From Candidatus Altimarinota bacterium (GTDB lineage Bacteria > Patescibacteriota > Gracilibacteria > JAHISY01): DNA of 55,813 nt. Shown in pieces: positions 49,655 through 55,813 of the stretch (positions are counted from its first letter, which is position 1; every line of letters begins with the position of its first letter). The DNA lies in NCBI GenBank assembly GCA_021735425.1, contig JAIPGZ010000006.1:1-55813 (forward strand), given 5' to 3'. The notes below the pieces were generated by a model. It made no database searches, was not told the origin of the DNA, and worked only from the letters and a program-made list of their open reading frames with translations. Position numbers and translations under genes: made by a program.

Positions 49655-49921
49655 TTATTTTTTGCGATTTTTTTTAGCAATGTTTTTCTCGACGATTTCA
49701 GAGATGGTTTTGGCTTTTGAAAAAAGAAAGGCGAGCATTTTAGTCGGCTGAATCAAGATATTGTTGGCTTGTTTAGCTACTCGCTTCATAGCTTTGGTCG
49801 TCTCGCCGATGTCACGCAAAACGAAAATCGCGTAAAAAAGAGCAATTGATAGGAAAATTGCAATCATCCCAAATCCGACCGCGAGGGAAAAATTCAAAAT
49901 GTCTTTAGAAGTTTCAAACAT
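49655..49921 (-). CDS. Small membrane protein, unknown function
   Basis: 88 aa. One TM (LAVGFGMIAIFLSIALFYAIFVL, about 12-34) is followed by a basic amphipathic tail (residues 40-88, many Lys). It resembles one-TM proteins with a DUF948-like start (IFLSIALFYAIFVLRDIGETTKAM), but it is shorter. I chose the ATG at 49921; a GTG at 49930 is possible. Confidence 0.65.
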   Translation of the reverse strand: MFETSKDILNFSLAVGFGMIAIFLSIALFYAIFVLRDIGETTKAMKRVAKQANNILIQPTKMLAFLFSKAKTISEIVEKNIAKKNRKK

Positions 49922-49960
49922 CGTACACAAATTTAGCTCAAAGATTTTACAAGCGCAAAT

Positions 49961-51391
49961 TTATTCCGCCAACTTTTTTTTCAACAGCTCATTTACTTTT
50001 GCGGGATTGGCTTGTCCTTTCGATAACTTCATTACTTCGCCGACGATGGCGCCCAGCGCTCGTTCTTTCCCATTCTGAAAATCCGCAATTGCATCTGGGT
50101 TCTTGGTAATCGCCTCGTCCAAAAGCTTTTCAATCTCACCGCCGTCAGAAATTTGCTTCAAACCTTTTGACTCGATAATTTTCTCGACTGCTTGACCGGT
50201 CGCCCACATTTCCGGAAAAATCTCTTTTCCGATTTTCCCTGAAATTTCTCCAGTCGAGATTTTTTTTACGAGCTGTCCTAAATTCTCTGCCGTGATTTTT
50301 TGTTCTTCGATCGTAATCTCCGCTTCATGTAGTCGTGCCAAAAGTTCACTCAAAATCCACGCCGCAGATTTTTTAGCGTTTCCCGAAATTTTCGCTACTT
50401 CCTCAAAATAATTTGCCAGATTTTTTGACTCGGTGAGATTTCGCGCGTCGTCATCGGTGATTCCCAATTCTGCTACGAATCGTTCTCGGCGGGCGAGTGG
50501 AAGTTCGGGCAGTTCGCTTCGCAAGCTCTCGACGAATTCTTTTTCTAAAACGAGTGCTGGAATATCAGGTTCAGGGAAATAGTGGTAATCCGCTGCAGAC
50601 TCTTTCGCTCGCATCAAAAAAGTCTCACCCTTTTCTTCATCCCAGCCGACAGTAGAATCACTATCCGGAATTTTATTGGCTGACCACAATTTTTTTTGTC
50701 GTCCAATTTCAAAATCAATTGCTGACTCGAGGGCGCGAAAAGAATTTAAGTTTTTGATTTCTGCTCGTGGATTCAATTTATCCGTACCGACTTCACGCAA
50801 ACTCACTGATGCGTCGAAACGCATTTCGCCTTTGAAAAGATCGGCATTCGAACTTCCCACAAATTGTAGAATTTTTTGAATCTCTTCGGCATAAATTTTC
50901 GCCTCGGCCGCACTCCGTAAATCTGGTTCGCTCACAATCTCCATTAGTGGTGTGCCGGCGCGGTTGTAATCGCAAAGTGAAAAATTTCCGACGTGGCTGA
51001 GCTTTCCGGCGTCGTTTTCGAGGTGGAGGCGAGTGATTCCAATTTCTTTTTTTTCACCATTCAAACTAATCTCAACTTTCCCGTTCACCGAAATTGGCTC
51101 ATCAAACTGAGAAATTTGGTAGCCATATGGTAAATCAGGATAAAAATAATTCTTTCGATCGAACTTCGAGTTTCGTGGAATTTCACAATTTAGCGCCAAC
51201 GCAGCTTTCACTCCTAGTTCGAGCGCCTTTTTATTTGGTACTGGCAGGACTCCTGGTTGACCAGTGCAGACTGGGCAAATCCGAGAATTCGGTGGTGCGC
51301 CAAAAGCGTTGTTGTCGCAACTACAAAACATTTTCGTCTTAGTGGCGATTTGTGCGTGAATTTCGAGACCGATAATTGCTTCCAGCTTCAC
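49961..51391 (-). CDS. gatB: Asp-tRNA(Asn)/Glu-tRNA(Gln) amidotransferase subunit B
   Basis: The kinase/tRNA-binding subunit of GatCAB, which makes Gln-tRNA(Gln) and/or Asn-tRNA(Asn). 476 aa: EAIIGLEIHAQIATKTKMFCSC, the Zn cysteines (CSC and CPVCTGQPG), LEIVSEPDLRS, YHYFPEPDIPAL, then the helical and YqeY-like tail domains ending GQANPAKVNELLKKKL. The start is a GTG, with TAAAAT 6 bp upstream (51398-51403). gatA and gatC are not in the window. Confidence 0.96.
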   Translation of the reverse strand: MKLEAIIGLEIHAQIATKTKMFCSCDNNAFGAPPNSRICPVCTGQPGVLPVPNKKALELGVKAALALNCEIPRNSKFDRKNYFYPDLPYGYQISQFDEPISVNGKVEISLNGEKKEIGITRLHLENDAGKLSHVGNFSLCDYNRAGTPLMEIVSEPDLRSAAEAKIYAEEIQKILQFVGSSNADLFKGEMRFDASVSLREVGTDKLNPRAEIKNLNSFRALESAIDFEIGRQKKLWSANKIPDSDSTVGWDEEKGETFLMRAKESAADYHYFPEPDIPALVLEKEFVESLRSELPELPLARRERFVAELGITDDDARNLTESKNLANYFEEVAKISGNAKKSAAWILSELLARLHEAEITIEEQKITAENLGQLVKKISTGEISGKIGKEIFPEMWATGQAVEKIIESKGLKQISDGGEIEKLLDEAITKNPDAIADFQNGKERALGAIVGEVMKLSKGQANPAKVNELLKKKLAE

Positions 51392-51397
51392 CGCGAG

Positions 51398-51403
51398 ATT
51401 TTA
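51398..51403 (-). promoter_or_regulatory. -10 element for gatB
   Basis: Minus-strand GCTAAAAT ends 6 bp before the gatB GTG. It sits in the 14-bp gap after the upstream gene, so its -35 region would be inside that gene. Confidence 0.4.
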
Positions 51404-51405
51404 GC

Positions 51406-52263
51406 TCAAGCTGCGACTTTTTTGCAGAATTCGATCACTTTTTTCGGAATATCGACCGCACTTGCTTCAAGCAGACCGTGAAATTCAACTCCTGAATTTA
51501 TCTCCACAACTTTTAACCCTTCTCTCGTTTCGACCAAATCGACTCCGAGTAGTGCAGGTTCTGCGCTGACTGCTCGTGCAGCTTGTTGCACCAGTTTTGC
51601 GAAAGGTTTGGTGATTTTGAAATTCTCGACATTCGCACCTCGTGCGGTATTGGTAATCCAGTGACGCGATTTTCGCCGCATCGCTGCGATGACTTCATCA
51701 CCGATGACAATTGCTCGCAAATCGCTGCTGTCTTTTTTCTCAATGAATTCCTGAATATAAAAAATCTGGGAATGGTTAATCCCACCGAGAATTTTTTTGT
51801 GCTCTAAAATTGTTTCCGCCGCGTCGCGATCATTGATTTTACTCAACAATCTTCCCCAGCTCCCGACGACTGGTTTCATAACGATAGGATAGCCCCACTT
51901 TTCAATTGTCGCTAGTGCGGAATCTTCGTCGAAACAAACCTTGGTTCGTGGTGTCGAAATTTTATTTTTTGCCAGTTCTATCGAGGTCAAAAACTTGTCA
52001 CCACAAATTTGAATTGTCTCAAAATTATTCAAAACTTTTTTCCCTCGACCTTCCAAAAATTTAGCGAGGTAAAAGTTTTTGGTGTGGCTGACGCTTCGCA
52101 ATAAAACTAAATCGCAACCCAAAACAGTCGAATTTTCGTGCAAATCAAGTTCGATTTCGTTGTCTCGAATTTTCACCAGCTCAATCGAAGGATCTTTTTC
52201 TGCCTCAGCAAAAAGCGCCTTTTCCTCCATTCGCGGGTGCGAGTAAAAAATTCCTAATTTCAT
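51406..52263 (-). CDS. LysX-like ATP-grasp ligase (RimK/LysX family)
   Basis: 285 aa. The sequence follows LysX/ArgX closely: LLRSVSHTKNFYLAKFLEGRG, QICGDKFLTSIELAK, KPVVGSWGRLLSKINDRDAAE, ILEHKKILGG, IFYIQEFIEK, HWITNTARGANVEN, GVDLVE and VVEINSGVEF (metal ligands Glu/Asn). LysX joins alpha-aminoadipate or glutamate to the C-terminal Glu of the carrier LysW. RimK (adding Glu to ribosomal S6) is the alternative. No LysW or LysYZJK gene is in the window, so substrate and pathway are unknown. TAAAAT lies 6 bp before the ATG. Confidence 0.82.
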   Translation of the reverse strand: MKLGIFYSHPRMEEKALFAEAEKDPSIELVKIRDNEIELDLHENSTVLGCDLVLLRSVSHTKNFYLAKFLEGRGKKVLNNFETIQICGDKFLTSIELAKNKISTPRTKVCFDEDSALATIEKWGYPIVMKPVVGSWGRLLSKINDRDAAETILEHKKILGGINHSQIFYIQEFIEKKDSSDLRAIVIGDEVIAAMRRKSRHWITNTARGANVENFKITKPFAKLVQQAARAVSAEPALLGVDLVETREGLKVVEINSGVEFHGLLEASAVDIPKKVIEFCKKVAA

Positions 52264-52269
52264 AAAAGT

Positions 52270-52275
52270 ATTTTA
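52270..52275 (-). promoter_or_regulatory. -10 element for the LysX-like gene
   Basis: Minus-strand TAAAAT ends 6 bp before the ATG at 52263, consistent with a leaderless mRNA. Confidence 0.5.
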
Positions 52276-52293
52276 AAACAAAAAATTTATTTT

Positions 52294-53247
52294 TCAAGCG
52301 AAGCTGATGATAAATTTTTCGAGAGCCAATGCGAATTCTCCTGGGTTAGCTGAGGAGTAATTCAGTTTCCCAGTTTTGATTCCGACATCGATTTCCAATA
52401 ACTTTGAGTGTGCCGCCAAAAGTTCAGCTTCTGAAAAATTTCGCAATTGTCTCATCGAGGTTTGTACCACAAAGGGATGCAGTTTCAAATCGTGCGCGAT
52501 TTCAAATGGAGATAGTTTGCGACTAGCAAGTGCTTGGAGGCTCAACAAAATTCTAAATTGTCGAACAACCATAAAAAAAATTTGAATCAAATTCTCACCG
52601 CGACTGACGATGTCATGGAGATCTGCGAGTGCATTCCCAATCTTCCGTTCGCCAATTGCATCAGTGAGATTAAAGACGGAAGTGTGCAGGTTGGGATGAG
52701 TAAGCAGCTTTATGTCGTTAACAGTAATTTTTTCTCCATCCGCAAAAGTTTTTAATTTGAGAATCTCATTCTCAGCAGCTTCACAATCTCCGAGTGTAAA
52801 AGTAGATAATAGTTCTACTGCAGCTGGGTCAAATTGTAGTTTCTGTTGGGCAACTTGGCTATATAGCCATTTTTTGAATTCGGCTGGTTTCGGCAGTGGA
52901 AATTTTTTCACCGTACCATTTTTTTTAAAATTTTTGAAAAGTTTCTTTCGTGCATCCACACTTTTGGCAGTCAAAATTAGCTCACAAGTTTCTGGGGGCT
53001 GTTCTAAAAAATTTGCGAGTTGGTCGGCGCTTTTTTTGAAATCGAAATCTTTTACGATTGTTAGGCGACTGTTGCCTAAAAAAGGGGGAGTCTCACAAGC
53101 TGAAATTATTTCCGATTCGCTTGTCTCTTTGGCATCGAAAATGGCGAGATTCAAATCTCCCTCATTTTTTTTAAAATTATCGACGAGCTGATTTAATTCT
53201 TGACGAAGCAAGTAGGAATTTTCGCCAAAAAAGAGGGTGGCAGTCAT
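52294..53247 (-). CDS. holA: DNA polymerase III delta subunit HolA
   Basis: The clamp-loader wrench subunit. 317 aa with the HolA pattern: FFGENSYLLRQELNQL, CETPPFLGNSRLTIVKDFDF, LEQPPETCELILTAKSVDARKKLFKNF, then the AAA+-like lid and C-terminal collar (ENLIQIFFMVVRQFRILLSLQAL, HPFVVQTSMRQLRNFSEAEL, LEIDVGIKTG). Divergent from the usual family but convincing. Its ATG overlaps the stop side of the upstream signalling gene at 53247. It pairs with dnaX elsewhere in the window. Confidence 0.88.
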   Translation of the reverse strand: MTATLFFGENSYLLRQELNQLVDNFKKNEGDLNLAIFDAKETSESEIISACETPPFLGNSRLTIVKDFDFKKSADQLANFLEQPPETCELILTAKSVDARKKLFKNFKKNGTVKKFPLPKPAEFKKWLYSQVAQQKLQFDPAAVELLSTFTLGDCEAAENEILKLKTFADGEKITVNDIKLLTHPNLHTSVFNLTDAIGERKIGNALADLHDIVSRGENLIQIFFMVVRQFRILLSLQALASRKLSPFEIAHDLKLHPFVVQTSMRQLRNFSEAELLAAHSKLLEIDVGIKTGKLNYSSANPGEFALALEKFIISFA

Positions 53248-55625
53248 CAGTTTTTTTGAATAAATTTAGAGCTAGGAGTTCGAATATTTCCTTTTTTTAG
53301 AAGCTCTACAAAAATTTTTGTGAGTTTTGGATCGAACTGTTTTCGGCTGCCAGACTCTAATTCTCGAATTGCTTCGACTCTGCTCATTTTGTGACCGTAG
53401 CTCCTCCGTGTCACCATCGCGTCGTAGGAATCCGCGATTGTGAGGATACGAGATTCGAGTGGGATAACTTTTCCTTTCAGGCGGCTTGGATAGCCGCTAC
53501 CATCCCATCTTTCATGATGATGTTGGATAATATGAGCAGTGGACTTTAAAAATCTCACTCCAGAAACGATTTTTTGACCGATGACTGGGTGTTTCTCTAG
53601 CTCCCTTGTTTCGTTTTCTGTAAGGACAGTGCGTTTTTGGAGAATGCCTTGATCGATGACTACTTTGCCGACATCGTGTAGTAGTCCGGCGTAGCGTAAA
53701 TTGGTAATTTTTTGTTCGTCCATGCCGAGTTTCCTGCCAAGTTTCACTGCGTAGCTAGAAACTCGTAATGAGTGTCCGCGTGTGTAAATGTCCTTTTCTT
53801 CGAGACTAGTGACGAGCGCAGAGATTAATTCGAAATGGATGAGCTGTTCTTTTTTGCGTAGCTCGCGATTATCCTTGATTTTTTCTTCGAGGGAGGCGGC
53901 GTAATTACGCGACTTTTTCACAGCTAAACGAACTTCACTTTTGAGTTTTTGGTTGAAGTTTTGAGTTTTTTGTAGCGCGCGTAATTTAGTGATTCCACTT
54001 TCGATTCGATCTCCGACAGTGAAGTAAAAATCAAGATCGTTTTTGCGAATAATCTTTGTGGGACTATATTCTGCGACAATCACTCCTAGTGCAACTGTTT
54101 GACCAAGCATAGGAATTATTAGCAACCGTCGAACTCCAAAAATTTTTGTGAACGCAGGAGGGATTTCTTTTTCATCAAGGTTGGCGATTCGTTTACTGCT
54201 TATGACTTTTTTGATCCAAAAATCAAGTTTTGGTATTTTGCTAGCTGGTGTGATTTTACTCACGAGTAGGTTGCTTGCATTGGAGTGAGCTACCAGAATG
54301 GTTTCTTTGCCGTCTGGGTCAACGAGATAAATTCCCACCCTTTTGAATTCGAGATCCTCGCGAAAGACTTTTATCACTTTTTGGGTGATGATTTTTTCGG
54401 AAGTATTTTTGCGGAGCTGCTCGGAGATTTTATTGATGGCTCTTAGTTGTCGAATATAATCAATTGCGAAAGTCCCTTGTCCTTCAATTTTTTGTAAATC
54501 ATGTCTTCTTTGGACCAATGAGAGGATTGCTTCATTGTTTTTTTCGCCGGTATAAACGAATCTGTTGCGACCAGTGTGTTTCGCATGATAGAGCGCATCA
54601 TCTGCAATACGAATAAGATCAATCGGTTTTTTTACTCTGTGGTCGGGGCAGCTGATGCAGCCAATACTCACGGTTTGCTTAGTTGTTCGTTTGATTTTGG
54701 TGATAATCCCTCCAAGGATTTTTTTATTATTTTCATGAGTTTTACGCTCAGTCAAAAAAATGAATTCGTCTCCTGCAAAGCGAGCGGCAAGGCTAATATC
54801 TGGATTTGTGCCCAAAATCACACCAATTTTTTTGATTAAGTTGTCACCAGATCTATGACCATTTGTGTCGTTGACGTGTTTGAGAAAGTCGATATCAAGC
54901 ATGCAAAGCGTAAATGGATTTTTTGCACTGACTTTTTCAAATTTCTGCTTGAGCATTTTTTCGAAATGGCGGCGGTTGGGGAGACCGCTGAGATCATCAT
55001 GGTGGGCGAGATAGCTAAGCTCAACATTTCTTTTTTTCAGTTCCAACGTGGCACGATCAACTTCTTTTTTGAGATTTTGATTAGCTTTAAGGATTTTTTC
55101 TTCGGCGATGACGCGGTAAAGTACGAGGGCAATGTGATTGACGAATGGCATTATTTTGGACTCTATTTCTTTGAGATTGATAGTCCTGCCAGATATTTCA
55201 TTGTCTACACCAATAGATCCTAGAGTGCGTTGTCCTGCTATGATCGGGAACTCAACGGTTTCTTTTGTGGTTTGATCACCCAAAAACCCTTTCAAGAGAA
55301 AATTGCTTCGATTGATGAAGGGTCTTTTTTTAGAAAGTGCGTGAGTTTGATAAGGGGAGGATTTTTTTATACTCAAGTCACCTCTAATTTTTTGAAATTT
55401 GGCATCTGGCACATAGCTGCACTTGGCACCGAAAAATTCGTTTTTATCTTCATCCATCAACCAAATTCTGATTCTTTCAAATCCCAGTTTGCTAAAAACA
55501 CGGATTGTGAAATCAAATACTTCGTTTTTGTTATTGGCTGCCCTAAGGACTTGTCCTGCCAACCTCAATTCCTTTAGGATTTGATTTTGCGAATTTTCGT
55601 CGCTAAAAATAGGATTATTTTTCAT
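53247..55625 (-). CDS. GAF-GGDEF-GAF-HD-GYP cyclic-di-GMP signalling protein
   Basis: 792 aa with a full cyclic-di-GMP toolbox. GAF-like sensor about 20-170, a short coiled coil, diguanylate cyclase about 205-360 with DDLSGLPNRRHFEK, MLDIDFLKHVNDTNGHRSGD and the active loop AGDEF (284-288, a variant of GGDEF). A second GAF lies about 390-550, a coiled coil about 555-605, and an HD-GYP phosphodiesterase about 605-780 (YAGLLHDVGKVVI, HHHERWDGSGYPSRLKG, ILTIADSYDAM). So one protein could both make and break c-di-GMP. No TM or signal peptide. TAAAAT lies 10 bp before the ATG. Confidence 0.92.
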   Translation of the reverse strand: MKNNPIFSDENSQNQILKELRLAGQVLRAANNKNEVFDFTIRVFSKLGFERIRIWLMDEDKNEFFGAKCSYVPDAKFQKIRGDLSIKKSSPYQTHALSKKRPFINRSNFLLKGFLGDQTTKETVEFPIIAGQRTLGSIGVDNEISGRTINLKEIESKIMPFVNHIALVLYRVIAEEKILKANQNLKKEVDRATLELKKRNVELSYLAHHDDLSGLPNRRHFEKMLKQKFEKVSAKNPFTLCMLDIDFLKHVNDTNGHRSGDNLIKKIGVILGTNPDISLAARFAGDEFIFLTERKTHENNKKILGGIITKIKRTTKQTVSIGCISCPDHRVKKPIDLIRIADDALYHAKHTGRNRFVYTGEKNNEAILSLVQRRHDLQKIEGQGTFAIDYIRQLRAINKISEQLRKNTSEKIITQKVIKVFREDLEFKRVGIYLVDPDGKETILVAHSNASNLLVSKITPASKIPKLDFWIKKVISSKRIANLDEKEIPPAFTKIFGVRRLLIIPMLGQTVALGVIVAEYSPTKIIRKNDLDFYFTVGDRIESGITKLRALQKTQNFNQKLKSEVRLAVKKSRNYAASLEEKIKDNRELRKKEQLIHFELISALVTSLEEKDIYTRGHSLRVSSYAVKLGRKLGMDEQKITNLRYAGLLHDVGKVVIDQGILQKRTVLTENETRELEKHPVIGQKIVSGVRFLKSTAHIIQHHHERWDGSGYPSRLKGKVIPLESRILTIADSYDAMVTRRSYGHKMSRVEAIRELESGSRKQFDPKLTKIFVELLKKGNIRTPSSKFIQKN

Positions 55626-55635
55626 CTTTGAGGCG

Positions 55636-55641
55636 ATTTTA
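55636..55641 (-). promoter_or_regulatory. -10 element for the c-di-GMP signalling gene
   Basis: Minus-strand CGTAAAAT ends 10 bp before the ATG at 55625. Confidence 0.45.
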
Positions 55642-55747
55642 CGCTTGTTTTAAAAGGATTAACAACCTAAATGGTGGGACTAGTAACATTAAGTGTTGGT
55701 AAAACTGAAGAATCGGGCTAATTTAAGCCCCTAACCCTTCAAAAAGT

Positions 55748-55813
55748 ATGCCAGCACAAAAAACATGCCCTCACTGCGGCGTAATCGGTGGAATAATTCG
55801 TTGGGGTAAAACA
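55748..55813 (+). CDS. Zinc-ribbon protein, N-terminus only (cut by window end)
   Basis: Twenty-two codons are visible, starting MPAQKTCPHCGVIGGIIRWG. A CPHC knuckle followed by a hydrophobic turn and RWGKT resembles the N-terminal zinc ribbon of IS1/IS1595-type transposases, but the rest is outside the window. The ATG follows CTAACCCTTCAAAAAGT, the leader type seen at ftsZ and asd. A GGGCT/AGCCC stem lies just upstream (55715-55730). Confidence 0.5.
   Translation, partial: MPAQKTCPHCGVIGGIIRWGKT

Noticed and set aside
1-55813. Recoded UGA (glycine) as in Gracilibacteria/Absconditabacteria
   Set aside because: TGA ends genes at family-normal positions and forms ATGA overlaps (1093-1096, 42574-42577, 42897-42900); no in-frame TGA is needed in any conserved gene.
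55748-55813. LysW carrier partner for the LysX-like ligase
   Set aside because: The visible zinc ribbon is basic with IIRWGKT, more like a transposase N-terminus; LysW is acidic with a different spacing.

Overview
The window is a compact, low-GC bacterial chromosome segment of about 50 protein genes and one tRNA. I read it as Candidate Phyla Radiation (Patescibacteria) DNA. The reasons are many small or half-size proteins, a threonyl-tRNA synthetase without its TGS domain, a VirB4 ATPase and a VirB2-like subunit away from any conjugation operon, patchy biosynthesis, and start regions that mostly lack Shine-Dalgarno (SD) sequences. TGA is a normal stop (ATGA overlaps at xerC-like/ruvC and hisF/hisI/hisE), so the UGA=Gly code of Gracilibacteria/Absconditabacteria is excluded. 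A Peregrinibacteria-like lineage is possible but unproven.

Layout. 1-5.5 kb: a short repeat array beside a tyrosine recombinase, then ruvC, greA and a pyruvate/2-oxoacid:ferredoxin oxidoreductase operon (porGD-porA-EamA-porB). 5.6-9.6 kb: VirB4 ATPase, a 44-aa microprotein and a lipoprotein. 9.6-18 kb: mraY, D,D-carboxypeptidase, pseudouridine synthase, DsbA-like lipoprotein, dnaX, S41 protease, tRNA-Leu(GAG) and an O-antigen-ligase-like protein. 17.4-25.4 kb: lysC, TauE-like, asd, a 1171-aa protein of unknown function, rpmG, EamA-like and udk. 25.4-30.1 kb (minus): AI-2E-type permease, DUF3048 lipoprotein, rplY, a small ORF and dnaA. 30.3-35 kb (plus): DnaQ exonuclease fused to a decayed DinG-like region, ftsQ, trxA, SPFH protein and GNAT. 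35-44.2 kb: CsaB-like transferase, thrS, a PLP aminotransferase that looks foreign, chorismate mutase-TrpE fusion, hisF-hisI-hisE and prs. 44.3-49.9 kb: VirB2-like protein, ftsA-ftsZ, trmD, DUF167 and rsmA. 49.9-55.8 kb (minus): small membrane protein, gatB, LysX-like ATP-grasp ligase, holA and a GAF-GGDEF-GAF-HD-GYP protein, then the start of a zinc-ribbon ORF at the right edge.

How the genes work together. MraY, DacA, FtsQ, FtsA, FtsZ and the S41 protease serve envelope growth and division. LysC and Asd feed aspartate semialdehyde to diaminopimelate/lysine/threonine. Prs supplies PRPP for the partial histidine set, which is divergent from trpE across a shared 40-bp promoter. DnaA, DnaX, HolA and RuvC serve replication and repair.

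Most unusual signals. (1) Degenerate tandem arrays of 7-mers, typically four units (28 nt), of several sequence families are scattered between genes, and two lie inside coding sequence (porA and hisF). (2) At least a dozen genes have a TA(A/G)AAT -10 element 6-13 nt before the start codon, implying leaderless or nearly leaderless mRNAs. A second group has an AACC...CAAAATG leader. (3) An exonuclease-DinG fusion has lost its helicase motifs. (4) Chorismate mutase is fused to TrpE. (5) A LysX-like ligase has no visible carrier protein. (6) An aminotransferase cassette has a strong SD and structured flanks unlike its neighbours.
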